A DNA stretch of 64,000 nucleotides from Flagellimonas pacifica (GCF_900215465.1 NZ_OBEH01000002.1:494937-558936); one strand, 5' to 3'; shown: positions 41,453 through 50,738, numbered from the stretch's first letter. Notes: generated from the sequence alone by a model not told the origin. Program-made: numbers and translations.

Positions 41453-43852
41453 TTAATAGTTAAATTTTAATTGTAGAATAAAGTTTCTGCCCAAATCGTC
41501 AGCAAAAAATCGTTGACGGTTCAGGTACTCCCTGTAATTTGTATCTAAAAGGTTATTGACCACTAAGGAAGTGGTTAACCTTGTTCCATTACCAAATGGA
41601 AACTCCATTTTTGAAGTCAAACCTAATAGGTGATAAGCTTCTGGAGCTGTATTGATTTCCAATAATACATCTTGTTGCTGTTCTGGTGAAAAGACCATAA
41701 TATTTTCTGGAACCTCATTTTGCTGCAAAACATATTGACTTTCTAATGAAAGCTCAAAACTCTTCCATTCGGGTTTGGTAAAGGTTATTTTGTTTCTGAA
41801 ATTGGCCGAAGGAATATTTATTAGCGGGGAATCATTTTTCACATCCCTTCCTTTTACCACAGAGAATCTGTGCTCTGTTCTAAGTTGTTTTTTCCAGTCA
41901 ACGTAAGCGGAAGCATCCAATCCCATTAATCTTGCATTTGTTTGGCGGTACTCCCAAACGGGGAAAGCTCCTCGAATAGTAAATTCCACACCCGAAGGCT
42001 CTAACAACATGAAATTATGAACCCAGTTTGTATACGGTTCCAAAACAATTCCCCAATGGTCAAAATCCTGTTGAAATGAAGCAGTTATTTTGTGTGAAGT
42101 TTCACTATCCATTCGTAAATCTCCCAACTCAATTCGCGCAGCAGAGTGATGTAGGCCATCACTGAACAATTCTGAAGGATTGGGTGCTCGTTGGGAAAGT
42201 GAGTAATTCAGTTTTAGGTTTGAATTATTGTTAAACTCCAATCTACTTCCAAACGTAGCCGATATATTATGGTAGTCAAAAACTGGATTGACCAGTAATT
42301 GTGTGCCACGATCGTCTATAATTAAATTTTGGAATTCTGTATCATACCCTCGTTCTTCCCAGCGTGAGGTTTGATAGAATTTTTTAGCGTCTACACGATT
42401 AAAATCATATCGAAGGCCACTTTCTAATAATAATTGATCATTCACTTGATATTCACCTATTACAAAACCTCCAAAGTCGAACTTTTCATAATCAGGTATC
42501 AAACGTCTTACCCCTGTATCAGGGTTGGCAAAATTCTCTTGATATCTGCCTAGCAGCCCTGCATGTACTTGATATTTTTCTTTAGCATCCCATTTAAAAT
42601 CTGTAGATAGGGTATGGGTTGTGAGTTCAAGGTCTATTGAAGCGGTATTGTCCCTTTCTCCTCTACGGACATCGAACTCAAATCGACGATTCTTTTGAAA
42701 ATCATATTGCAGGCTCCATTTTCCCAAACCTTCAAATCGTTTATAAAAATTAACCTTCCCAAGATGATGGGTAACTTCTTGCCTTGGGTTTTGAAGGTCA
42801 CGAGTGAACGACCTAATAATTTCAGGTTGTCCACTATTGATACTTCGAATCAAATCATCTACGTTACCAATATGGGAAGCTCTTAAAACAGCTATTTCTG
42901 AGTTGAAATAGGAGTATCTGGCATCCCAGCCCCATGTAAACTGCCGTTTTCCAAATTGGAGTGAAGCTCCAATTTCTTGTATGCCCGTATTGGATAGGAT
43001 GTAATCTGGAGCTTCGTGATCCCCCAAGCGTTTGAATGACCCTTGACCTTTAACGAACCATCCATTTTGAAAAGTTCTGCCAAGTTCTGAGGTAATATTT
43101 CCTCCTCTACCATTAGAAACACCATTTATTAGTGTTTTGCCGTACAATGTATCCTTAACCGGGATTTTTGCCTGCTCCATAACAATTACGCCGCCTATGG
43201 CATCACCTCCAAACTGTAAAGCTGATGCTCCTTTTATCACGGAAACAGAACCAGAAGCGTTGATATCAACGTTTGGGGCATGTTCATCACCCCATTCCAT
43301 GTCCTGCATACGTACTCCATCATTCAAGATCAGTACTCGACTTCCGTTTAATCCATGAATTGTGGGTTTTACAATATTGGCCCCGGTATTAAGAGATGAA
43401 ACTCCGCCTAATTCTTTTAAAGCGTCTCCCAAGTTACCTGAACTGTATAGCTCTAATGTTTTAAGCCTCAATTTTTCTTCTTGGGCAGAATTGGTTTTAT
43501 CCTTTATGGCGTCTCCAACAACATTGACTTCATCCAGTTCTTCCAAATGATGTTCCAGTTTAATATCAAACTTGGTATTTCCTTCAACCGTAACTTCAAC
43601 CAATATGGTTGTACATTCTGGATGGGAAATCTCAAGTTGATATGTTCCATGGCATAAATTTGGAATTCTAAACCTTCCTTCTTTATTGGTTTTGACTTCT
43701 GGAAAGTCGCCAATTATCAGTATGCTAGCATTTTCCAAGGGAATTTTGCTGTGATAATCAGTGACTTGCCCTGTCAGGATATCTTTGCATTCTTGTGATT
43801 TACCTTGTAATGGGATTATAATCAAAAGAAAGCCTAAAAGCAGTGCTTTCAT
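41453..43852 (-). CDS. ZnuD-like TonB-dependent metal receptor
   Basis: The 799-aa outer-membrane receptor has a signal peptide (~1-20, QGKSQ). Next come a carboxypeptidase-regulatory-like domain (~22-105), a plug (~110-225, with TIHGLNGSRVLILNDGVRMQ, DMEWGDEHAPNVDI and GGDAIGGVI) and a 22-strand barrel ending in Phe/Tyr. The plug is of the type in zinc and copper receptors (ZnuD/OprC), and the D-x-E-W-G-D-E-H stretch offers metal-binding residues. Neighbours on the same strand are a small exported Cys/His protein upstream (65 bp) and a lipoprotein plus another Cys/His protein downstream. Zinc is the best guess; no operator was recognised. Confidence 0.85.
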   Translation of the reverse strand: MKALLLGFLLIIIPLQGKSQECKDILTGQVTDYHSKIPLENASILIIGDFPEVKTNKEGRFRIPNLCHGTYQLEISHPECTTILVEVTVEGNTKFDIKLEHHLEELDEVNVVGDAIKDKTNSAQEEKLRLKTLELYSSGNLGDALKELGGVSSLNTGANIVKPTIHGLNGSRVLILNDGVRMQDMEWGDEHAPNVDINASGSVSVIKGASALQFGGDAIGGVIVMEQAKIPVKDTLYGKTLINGVSNGRGGNITSELGRTFQNGWFVKGQGSFKRLGDHEAPDYILSNTGIQEIGASLQFGKRQFTWGWDARYSYFNSEIAVLRASHIGNVDDLIRSINSGQPEIIRSFTRDLQNPRQEVTHHLGKVNFYKRFEGLGKWSLQYDFQKNRRFEFDVRRGERDNTASIDLELTTHTLSTDFKWDAKEKYQVHAGLLGRYQENFANPDTGVRRLIPDYEKFDFGGFVIGEYQVNDQLLLESGLRYDFNRVDAKKFYQTSRWEERGYDTEFQNLIIDDRGTQLLVNPVFDYHNISATFGSRLEFNNNSNLKLNYSLSQRAPNPSELFSDGLHHSAARIELGDLRMDSETSHKITASFQQDFDHWGIVLEPYTNWVHNFMLLEPSGVEFTIRGAFPVWEYRQTNARLMGLDASAYVDWKKQLRTEHRFSVVKGRDVKNDSPLINIPSANFRNKITFTKPEWKSFELSLESQYVLQQNEVPENIMVFSPEQQQDVLLEINTAPEAYHLLGLTSKMEFPFGNGTRLTTSLVVNNLLDTNYREYLNRQRFFADDLGRNFILQLKFNY

Positions 43853-43917
43853 TCTTAGTACAATAAATTAATAGTGATAGGTATGTTTCCTTAATGAAAC
43901 GTGAGAATTGGGAATAT

Positions 43918-44220
43918 CTAAGACACAGAAAAAGGAGGAGGCCTAGAAAAGAGAAGGAAGTTAAAACGTATAGGTTTTAGTTGTTGATCTGCACTAATTC
44001 CTATTGCTTCTTGGCTTATCTCTTGAGCAGAAATTTTTAATGTATCATTATCTAATTGAAAATCCGAGTTTTGATTTTCAAGGGCAATATCACAAATAGT
44101 ACAGTTCTCGACTGCATCGACGTCTGTGTCGTCATGTGTATATACATGAAGTGCCGATATCTTGACAAGCATCAAGGCGGCAAACAAGAAAAACCCAAAA
44201 AACTTCTTAAACTCGGGCAT
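43918..44220 (-). CDS. Small exported His/CxxC protein, metal-operon 5' partner
   Basis: The 100-aa protein has a hydrophobic N-terminal segment (~5-22) leading to LHVYTHDDTDVDAVENCTIC. His and Asp residues are clustered ahead of a C-T-I-C pair (residues ~40-43). The rest is polar (DNDTLKISAQEISQEAIG) and ends LLFSRPPPFSVS. It resembles the last gene of the operon (40475-40807). A minus-strand -7-like TACCTTTG lies at 44235-44228, almost at the start codon, so a very short leader is expected. Probable first gene of the receptor operon. Confidence 0.7.
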   Translation of the reverse strand: MPEFKKFFGFFLFAALMLVKISALHVYTHDDTDVDAVENCTICDIALENQNSDFQLDNDTLKISAQEISQEAIGISADQQLKPIRFNFLLFSRPPPFSVS

Positions 44221-44275
44221 ATTTCAGCAAAGGTATATTTTTTGAAATAAAGAAATACGTTAACAAAAACATAAT

Positions 44276-44791
44276 TTATGGTATTAGAAAACCTAATCCC
44301 ATCCGTTTCAGCATTTTCTTCTCAAAACTCCAAAAGAAACGGAACTGTCCAAATAGCCATCCAAATAGCACTAACAACACTTGATATAGTGGGAAAATCA
44401 GTAATATTCTAACTGGCCAGTAGATCCAACCACTTACCATTTCTTGTTGAATGCCCAACCATTCGGTTACTGGTCCTGCAAGTTTTCCAGAGATACTTCC
44501 CGTAATGGCAAACACAATAAAAATTGCAATCATTTCCCATCTTTGGGCCACGGGCCATTTATTGGCCAGTTTTTTAAAGCACCACAGAAAAAAATGAATC
44601 ATGAGAAAATACATACCCAGGCCAATTACCAAAGTAAAAATCCATTCTAAAACGGTGTTGTTGAGATTGAAAAGGTGCAAAAGGCGTCTTGCAATAGCGT
44701 ATGCAGTTAAAGCTACAAGAATGGAACCAAAAATTGGAAAGAAGAATTGCCAATTCTTGGTTATGTCCCAGCGAGTTTTCAATTTTGCCAT
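44276..44791 (-). CDS. DUF6787-like membrane protein
   Basis: The 171-aa protein has four or five membrane helices. Its C-terminal half (QRWEMIAIFIVFAITGSISG...KLAGPVTEWLGI...GWLFGQFRFFWSFEKKM) fits the flavobacterial DUF6787 type. The N-terminal half repeats a RWDITKNW-like start with two extra helices, so it is longer than the usual ~80-100 aa members. Function unknown. The start codon lies within a perfect inverted repeat (44783-44815) that also covers a -7-like TATTTTTG (44818-44811). Confidence 0.72.
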   Translation of the reverse strand: MAKLKTRWDITKNWQFFFPIFGSILVALTAYAIARRLLHLFNLNNTVLEWIFTLVIGLGMYFLMIHFFLWCFKKLANKWPVAQRWEMIAIFIVFAITGSISGKLAGPVTEWLGIQQEMVSGWIYWPVRILLIFPLYQVLLVLFGWLFGQFRFFWSFEKKMLKRMGLGFLIP

Positions 44792-44815
44792 CTAAATTAA
44801 ATTAAGATGGCAAAA
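44783..44815. promoter_or_regulatory. Perfect 11-bp inverted repeat over promoter and start codon
   Basis: TTTTGCCATCT (44783-44793) and AGATGGCAAAA (44805-44815) are perfect inverted copies with an 11-bp AT-rich spacer. The left arm contains the start codon of the DUF6787-like gene and the right arm overlaps its -7 element. The arrangement suits a dimeric repressor or a start-blocking mRNA hairpin. Confidence 0.5.
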
Positions 44816-44907
44816 ATAGCATATTATAATAGCTTTTGGAATTGAGAGGAGATAAGTTCAGGATGATAAGTATAGTATTTAGACATTAGCGTAAAGATTT
44901 TTCGTTT

Positions 44908-44948
44908 TGCTCAAAAAAACAAAGGGGAGAGCTAAATTCCCTCCCCTC
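44908..44948 (-). terminator. Terminator of the cadherin/DUF285 lipoprotein gene
   Basis: GGGGAG (44924-44929) pairs with CTCCCC (44941-44946); on the minus strand the stem is followed by TTTGTTTTTTTG. It lies about 30 bp after the stop of the 44979-47159 gene. Confidence 0.7.
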
Positions 44949-44978
44949 AAAAAAACAATAATTATAACTTAAGTATTT

Positions 44979-47159
44979 CTAATCTTCTCCACAAATATTG
45001 ATGTCACCTTGAATATTCCAGCCTTCATCTGATAAAATCGCTCTAGCCAAATAAACCTCATTGTTATCCCCTTCTCCTTCTGGTACACAATATTCTAATC
45101 CATTTGCACCCAAAGTAATATCTTGAGGAACATTTGTTAGTGGATTTTCATCTTCACCTAAAGATGCCCAACCCACTAGGGTGGCACCATAATTTTCTGG
45201 AGAAAGCCCGGAGTTGGAAAGCATATTGATCATGCTGCCCACACTGGATACATTCCAATCTCCAAGGTCTTGATCAAAGGCTGTTGCATCTTGAAACATA
45301 CCCTGCATTGTTTCTACGCTAGACACATCCCAACTACTGATATCTTTATTAAAACTAGTAGCATTTCTGAACATCCAATGCATATTTTCTACCCCTAACA
45401 CATTCCAAGAACCAATATACTTATTGAAAGATGTAGCTCCATAGAACATCCTTAACATGGTCGTAACATTTTTTACATCCCAATCATCAATGTCCTGGTC
45501 AAATGCTGTTGCACCTTCAAACATGCCTAGCATATTAGTGACATTGCTTGTTTTATTACCCCAACTTAAAGGTTGATTAAAGGATATTGCTCCATGAAAC
45601 ATATTGGACATATCTTCCACATTGGATACATCCCAATTGCTTATATTTTGATTAAAAGATTTTGCTTCATCGAACATGCCTGTCATAAAAATTACGTTGG
45701 ATACATCCCAACCGCTGATATCCTTATTAAAACTGGTAGCACTTTGGAACATTCGATGCATCTCGGTTACATTGCTCAAATCTGGGACATCCATTGCCGG
45801 AACGGTCAGGTTTGAACATCCACTAAACGCTCTATTCATTGAAGACCATTGGTTGGAACCCCATCGATCTACGGTAAGGATTTTATTGTTGTTGGCCTCA
45901 TCGTTGCCTTCAAAATAAATACGAGGAAAAGCACCTGAAATTGCTACTTGGTATGTACCGGCAGTGCCAAACTCAATTGTAATATTACCATCCACATTAT
46001 TTTCTGTGCCATTGTGGCCAGGGTTGCCCACTTCTTCCCAATAAACGGTATAATTGTAACCGCCACCGGTTGTGGGGATGGTAATCTGTGTATCGGTGCT
46101 TTCACCAGGGTTGTCGCTCTTCCATGTGGTGATAAAGGAAGTTGGGTCTTCCAACAATGTTTCAATAACGTTGGTCACGTTTATGGTAATGGTAATGTTT
46201 TTGTCCGCTTGGAGTTCTGCGGCATCGGAAACACTAACGGTCAAAGTATGGCTTGTGGCATTCTCAAAATCCAGGTTCTTTCCGTCTGCAAGACTAAGTT
46301 CACCGTCTGTATTAATCTCGAACAGGTTATTCTCATCTCCATCGGCTATGCTAAAGGTAAGGGTGTCACCTGCATCTGGGTCTGTTACGGTTATTTCTCC
46401 TATAACATTGTCTGCATCAATGTCCTCCTTAGCTTCAAATTCATAGCTCTCTTGGTCAACCACCGGTCTTTCGTTCACATTGGTCACGTTTATGGTAACC
46501 TCTGCCTGTGTCTCATCCTTTCCATCGGTAACCTTAACGGTTATTTTAATGGCAGGGTCTTCCAAGGCCTCAAAATCAAGTTCATTTTCTTCATTTAGGC
46601 TAATCTCCCCGGATCCGGTGATCACAAAAAGCCCGGATTCATCCGTTATGCTAAAGGTAAGGGTATCATCTGCATCGGCATCCTCCGCGCTTACCGTTGC
46701 AAAGGAATCGGTGTGGGCAATGTTCTCCTCAACACTAAAGCTCTGTGGCTCTATTGTGGGGGCATTGTTCCCTTCTTCTGGATCATCATCAACATCGGTA
46801 ACGTTTATGGTAATGGTGGCAGAGGCATTGGCATCGCCATCGCTTACCGCTACGGTAATGGCATGTGTTGTCTTGGTCTCAAAGTCAAGGTTCTTAGCTG
46901 TGGCCAGGCTTAGTTTCCCGTCTTTGTCAATGGCAAAAAGATCTGCATCGTTCTTTGTAATGCTATAGGTAAGGGCATCGCCATCTTCATCAGAAGCCTT
47001 TACCGTACCTATTACAGTGCCACTGGCAATATCCTCCTTTGCAGGGAAGGTCTGTGCCTTTATGGCAGGTGCGTTGTTCTCGGGTCCATCGTCCTTGCCA
47101 CAGGACAGTGCCACAACGAACAGAACTACCATCATCAATAATAATTTGGTTGTTTTCAT
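44979..47159 (-). CDS. Lipoprotein with cadherin-like and BspA-like (DUF285) repeats
   Basis: The 726-aa protein has a lipobox VALSC (Cys20), then three cadherin-like domains (~30-335, each with A.D.D.D.LTYSI-type calcium motifs and ending TINVTDVDD/TINVTNV). A short linker domain follows (~340-430), then seven ~25-residue BspA-like/DUF285 repeats (~440-640: SFNKDISGWDVSNV, SFNQNISNWDVSNV, AFDQDIDDWDVKNV and others). A C-terminal cap has GWASLGEDENP and a Cys-bearing end. Such proteins are usually surface adhesins or host/particle-binding lipoproteins. Cadherin modules probably form a calcium-stiffened stalk that presents the leucine-rich-like DUF285 face. Single gene with its own terminator. 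Confidence 0.88.
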   Translation of the reverse strand: MKTTKLLLMMVVLFVVALSCGKDDGPENNAPAIKAQTFPAKEDIASGTVIGTVKASDEDGDALTYSITKNDADLFAIDKDGKLSLATAKNLDFETKTTHAITVAVSDGDANASATITINVTDVDDDPEEGNNAPTIEPQSFSVEENIAHTDSFATVSAEDADADDTLTFSITDESGLFVITGSGEISLNEENELDFEALEDPAIKITVKVTDGKDETQAEVTINVTNVNERPVVDQESYEFEAKEDIDADNVIGEITVTDPDAGDTLTFSIADGDENNLFEINTDGELSLADGKNLDFENATSHTLTVSVSDAAELQADKNITITINVTNVIETLLEDPTSFITTWKSDNPGESTDTQITIPTTGGGYNYTVYWEEVGNPGHNGTENNVDGNITIEFGTAGTYQVAISGAFPRIYFEGNDEANNNKILTVDRWGSNQWSSMNRAFSGCSNLTVPAMDVPDLSNVTEMHRMFQSATSFNKDISGWDVSNVIFMTGMFDEAKSFNQNISNWDVSNVEDMSNMFHGAISFNQPLSWGNKTSNVTNMLGMFEGATAFDQDIDDWDVKNVTTMLRMFYGATSFNKYIGSWNVLGVENMHWMFRNATSFNKDISSWDVSSVETMQGMFQDATAFDQDLGDWNVSSVGSMINMLSNSGLSPENYGATLVGWASLGEDENPLTNVPQDITLGANGLEYCVPEGEGDNNEVYLARAILSDEGWNIQGDINICGED

Positions 47160-47356
47160 AGATCAAAATTTTGCGGTTAAGCTTGCAAATTGGGGATTAT
47201 TGCCTCTTGTTGCCCATACTGATCTATGGATGCCCGTTTTGGATTGATGGACACTGGGTTTGGGTTTGGGGGAAGGTGAAAGGAGAGCGAAGCCCTTCCA
47301 AAAAAAAGATGGTTAAACTTCTTTAGAAAACCTAGGGGTTAGTTGCATTTTTTCAA

Positions 47357-47815
47357 TCAAATCCTTGGGATGAAAGGACCTAGGCGTTGGTTGTATTTTC
47401 GTTGAAAATAGATAAAGTAATTATAGAGCTTATAGTTCACTTCATATCCATAATCCACAGTAGGATCATAGTCTATCTGAAGTTCATATAAATTGGGATT
47501 GTACCTATTTGGCTGCAATACCCTTTGGTTCCAGTTAATGACCATTATGTGGTTTCTATTCTCTAAAAAACTTTGAGAATAATAGCCTTCTGGTCTGGCA
47601 ATACTCTGTAACCAAAAATAAAATCCTGGTTCAATAATGATGATTTCGTACTCGGACTCCTCATCCTTGATTTGGACTTCTTCCTCGCCATTGGAATTGA
47701 ACACCTCTTTTTCTTCGTCAGTGACGGAAATGGCCTCTTTTTGCGCAGTACATGACGCAAACAACCCTAAAATAAGGGTTAAGGCAATAAAACTTTGTAA
47801 AACTCTCTTTTTCAT
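47357..47815 (-). CDS. DUF6146-like lipoprotein
   Basis: Start set at the ATG at 47815 (MKKRVLQSFIALTLILGLFA), since the longer frame only adds five residues ahead of the signal. The 152-aa protein has lipobox LFASC (Cys22), an acidic linker, and the conserved core YEIIIIEPGFYFWLQSIARP...YYSQSFLENRN...RYNPNLYELQIDYDPTVDYG, the DUF6146 hallmark of flavobacteria. Function unknown. It lies after the terminator of the DUF937 gene, transcribed in the same direction. Confidence 0.8.
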   Translation of the reverse strand: MKKRVLQSFIALTLILGLFASCTAQKEAISVTDEEKEVFNSNGEEEVQIKDEESEYEIIIIEPGFYFWLQSIARPEGYYSQSFLENRNHIMVINWNQRVLQPNRYNPNLYELQIDYDPTVDYGYEVNYKLYNYFIYFQRKYNQRLGPFIPRI

Positions 47816-47821
47816 AACCTT

Positions 47822-47860
47822 AAAGTACAAAAAATGCCATTTGAATTCTCAAATGGCATT
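47822..47860 (-). terminator. Terminator of the DUF937 gene
   Basis: AATGCCATTTGA (47833-47844) and TCAAATGGCATT (47849-47860) form a perfect 12-bp stem with loop ATTC. On the minus strand a T-rich stretch follows, 25 bp after the DUF937 stop. Confidence 0.85.
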
Positions 47861-47884
47861 GTTAAATAAAGTTAAGATGTAATT

Positions 47885-48526
47885 CTATTTTCCAAAAAGA
47901 CCTCCTAGAAGCCCTCCAAGGCCACTCTTTTTTTGTCCCCCACTGTTTAATACCATTCCAGCTAGATCATCTATGACACTGCCATCTCCATCGGAATCCA
48001 AAAATGTCTCAATCAAAGATTGTTGTTTATTTGCCGTATTGCCACCTCCCATGAGTCCACCTAACAATCCGGTCAATGCATCTGGACTACTTACTTTTTG
48101 TTGTCTTGTTTGTTTGCCCAAGTAACCCAACAAAATTGGAGCAGCAATTTTTAATATTTGTGAAATTGCACCAGCATCAATTCCTGATTTACTGCTTAGG
48201 GCATTTTCTACTTGAGGTTGTTTGGAGCCAAAAACATGGCCAAGAATACCAGCACCGTCATCCATAACGCCTTGGTCCACACCACCTCCAAAAAGACCAC
48301 CTAAATCATCCAAAATACTTCCGTCGTGCTTTGAAGACAGCGCATTCATCAACCCCTCTGCTCCGGTGGAGCTTGAAGCATTTTTTTTCATGGCCCCCAT
48401 TAAAAGTGGCATGGCCATACTCAATACATCTGCTGTTTTGTTTTCTGGCTGACCCGTTTGACCAGCAACCCCGCTAATCAATTGCTTGCCCATTGGGCTA
48501 TTCAATAAATCTAATAATCCTGACAT
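47885..48526 (-). CDS. DUF937 domain-containing protein
   Basis: The 213-aa protein has two DUF937-type helical repeats: MSGLLDLLNSPMGKQLISGV...MAMPLLMGAMKK in the first half and a copy in the second (GAISQILKIAAPILLGYLGKQ). A Gly/Leu-rich spacer joins them, and the end is DGDGSVIDDLAGMVLNSGGQ / GLLGGLFGK. DUF937 proteins are widespread in bacteria and of unknown function. No signal peptide. The Asp/Gly stretch (FLDSDGDGSVIDDL) resembles a calcium loop; inference only. Confidence 0.85.
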   Translation of the reverse strand: MSGLLDLLNSPMGKQLISGVAGQTGQPENKTADVLSMAMPLLMGAMKKNASSSTGAEGLMNALSSKHDGSILDDLGGLFGGGVDQGVMDDGAGILGHVFGSKQPQVENALSSKSGIDAGAISQILKIAAPILLGYLGKQTRQQKVSSPDALTGLLGGLMGGGNTANKQQSLIETFLDSDGDGSVIDDLAGMVLNSGGQKKSGLGGLLGGLFGK

Positions 48527-48598
48527 TTTATAGTGTTTAGTTTAGATTGACAATGTACAAAAAACTATGTTTAAAAAACGAAAGCTCGAGAAACGAAA

Positions 48599-49552
48599 TT
48601 ATTTCAACAAAGCAATAATCTGTGTGGCCAACTCTATACCAATTCTATCCTGAGCTTCTTTTGTTGCTGCTCCTATATGTGGTGTCAAAGAAATTTTTGG
48701 ATGCATCAGTATTTTTATTTCAGGACTGGGTTCAGATTCAAAAACATCCAATCCCGCAAAGGCAATTTTCTCACTCTCTAAAGCATCAACCAAAGCAACT
48801 TCATCCAAAACACCTCCACGTGATGCATTGATCACTGCAGTCCCGGGCTTCATTACGTCAAATTCTTTTTTACCTAAAACATAGTTTTTCTGGGCAGGAA
48901 CATGAACACTAATAAAATCAGAAGTTGTTAACACTTCTTCAAACTGACTGTTCTTTAAGTCGAATGTTACCGATTGGCCGTCAAAAAAAGGTACTTCCAA
49001 TGAAGACTCGGTAATCAGTGGATCGTTAAATACAACCTTCATTCCCAACCCAAGAGCCATTTTGGCCGTTGCCTGACCAATTCGTCCAAATCCTATCAGG
49101 CCCAAAGTTTTTCCGCGTAATTCCGTGCCGCCCGCATAGCTCTTTTTTAGCTGTTTGAACTTGCTATCGCCATCTAAGGGCATATTCCGATTTGAATCGT
49201 ACAAGAAACGAACCCCACCAAATAAATGCGCAAAAACCAATTCGGCAACAGATTCTGAAGACGCTGCAGGGGTATTTATGATATGAACTCCTTTTGATTT
49301 GGCATAGTCAACGTCTATGTTGTCCATTCCAACACCTCCGCGACCTATAAGTTCTAAATCAGGACAGGCATCAATCAATGATTTCCGAGCTTCAGTTGCA
49401 CTTCTAACCAATAGGGCCCTGATATTATTTTTGTTAATGAAGTTAACCAATTGTTCTTGAGCTACTTTGGTGGTAACAACTTCAAATCCTTGAGATTCAA
49501 GTAAATCTATCCCCGATTGGGCTATACCATCATTTGCTAAAATTTTTGTCAT
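48599..49552 (-). CDS. serA: D-3-phosphoglycerate dehydrogenase (no ACT domain)
   Basis: The 317-aa protein is a D-2-hydroxyacid dehydrogenase with the NAD site LGLIGFGRIGQATAK, the catalytic Arg in NASRGGVLDE, Glu in DVFESEP and His in LTPHIGAATKEAQ. In serine synthesis it oxidises 3-phosphoglycerate to phosphohydroxypyruvate; the serC gene just upstream (3 bp gap) supports this. The C-terminal ACT domain of many SerA proteins is absent, so serine feedback through ACT is not expected. Substrate is assigned mainly from its place beside serC. Confidence 0.92.
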   Translation of the reverse strand: MTKILANDGIAQSGIDLLESQGFEVVTTKVAQEQLVNFINKNNIRALLVRSATEARKSLIDACPDLELIGRGGVGMDNIDVDYAKSKGVHIINTPAASSESVAELVFAHLFGGVRFLYDSNRNMPLDGDSKFKQLKKSYAGGTELRGKTLGLIGFGRIGQATAKMALGLGMKVVFNDPLITESSLEVPFFDGQSVTFDLKNSQFEEVLTTSDFISVHVPAQKNYVLGKKEFDVMKPGTAVINASRGGVLDEVALVDALESEKIAFAGLDVFESEPSPEIKILMHPKISLTPHIGAATKEAQDRIGIELATQIIALLK

Positions 49553-49555
49553 TTA

Positions 49556-50620
49556 TCACCCCTTTTTTTCCATTTCACTCATAATATCTACCAAAACGCC
49601 CACGCTTTCTAAAGAAAGGGCATTGTACATGGAGGCACGATATCCTCCTACAGATCTATGACCATTTATTCCATTTATTCCAGCTTCTTTGCATTTTTCA
49701 TCAAATATTTCCTTAAGGGTGTCATCAGTAATATTGAAAGTAGCATTCATTATGGAACGATCTTCCTTGGCAGCAAATCCAGAGAAAACAGGATTCAATT
49801 CTATTTCTGAATAGATAAGGTTTGCTTTTCGTTCATTTATTTCTTCAATAGCTTCAATTCCCCCAAGGTCTTTTAGCCATTGCATGGTCAACATGGAAAC
49901 ATAAATGGCAAATACGGGAGGAGTGTTGAACATACTATCTTTGCCAACATGTACGGCATAGTCCAACATTGATGGAATTTCACGGGAAACTTTTCCTAAA
50001 ATATCTTCTTTTACCACTACTAGTGTAGTTCCGGCTGGCCCCATGTTTTTTTGTGCTCCGGCATAGATCAAATCAAACTTGGAAAAATCCATTTGTCTGG
50101 AAAAAATATCAGAGCTCATATCGCAAACCAAGGGAACATTTGTTTTTGGAAACTCCTTTATCTGTGTTCCAAAAATGGTATTGTTGGAAGTTAGATGTAA
50201 ATAATCTAAATCCTCTGGAATGCTATATCCTTTGGGTATATAATTAAAGTTTTGATCTTGTGAGGAGGCCACTTCAACAATATCACCAAACAGGCGAGCT
50301 TCTTTTATGGCTTTTAGACTCCACGTTCCAGTGTTTACATATCCAGCTTTCTTTTCCAGTAGATTATATGCTGCCATCAAAAATTGAGAGCTTGCACCAC
50401 CTTGAAGAAATAGTGCTTGATATCCTTTTCCTTCCAAGCCCAAAAGTTCTAGAGCCAAAGAGCGGGCCTTTTCCATAATGGCGACAAATTCCTTACTACG
50501 ATGTGATATTTCAATAAGGGAAAGGCCAATACCATCAAGTTCCATTACGGCTTCGGATGCTTTTAGCATAACTTCTTGGGGTAAGATACATGGACCTGCG
50601 CTAAAATTGTGCTTTTTCAT
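49556..50620 (-). CDS. serC: Phosphoserine aminotransferase
   Basis: I start at the ATG at 50620 (MKKHNFSAGPCILPQEVML), which matches the family start; the longer frame adds ten unrelated residues. The 354-aa PLP enzyme has the class V aminotransferase fold, with LFLQGGASSQFLMAAYNLL, and the Lys of DLIYAGAQKNMGPAGTT for Schiff-base formation. It transaminates phosphohydroxypyruvate in serine synthesis (and the analogous vitamin B6 step). It precedes serA by 3 bp, giving a serC-serA operon. Confidence 0.96.
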   Translation of the reverse strand: MKKHNFSAGPCILPQEVMLKASEAVMELDGIGLSLIEISHRSKEFVAIMEKARSLALELLGLEGKGYQALFLQGGASSQFLMAAYNLLEKKAGYVNTGTWSLKAIKEARLFGDIVEVASSQDQNFNYIPKGYSIPEDLDYLHLTSNNTIFGTQIKEFPKTNVPLVCDMSSDIFSRQMDFSKFDLIYAGAQKNMGPAGTTLVVVKEDILGKVSREIPSMLDYAVHVGKDSMFNTPPVFAIYVSMLTMQWLKDLGGIEAIEEINERKANLIYSEIELNPVFSGFAAKEDRSIMNATFNITDDTLKEIFDEKCKEAGINGINGHRSVGGYRASMYNALSLESVGVLVDIMSEMEKKG

Positions 50621-50738
50621 ATGCTTGTTTATGTGAGTCAAAATTGCCAAACAATACTTAAAGGTTGGGCAAGGTTCTTTTTTGAATTAAGCGATAAAGG
50701 TCTTAAAAAAACTTGGATCAAAAAACAGTCCTTTTGTG

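Noticed and set aside
45948..46598. Plus-strand frames of 124-216 codons opposite the cadherin repeats
   Set aside because: Mirror of the cadherin-coding repeats on the opposite strand; no independent start signal or family resemblance.
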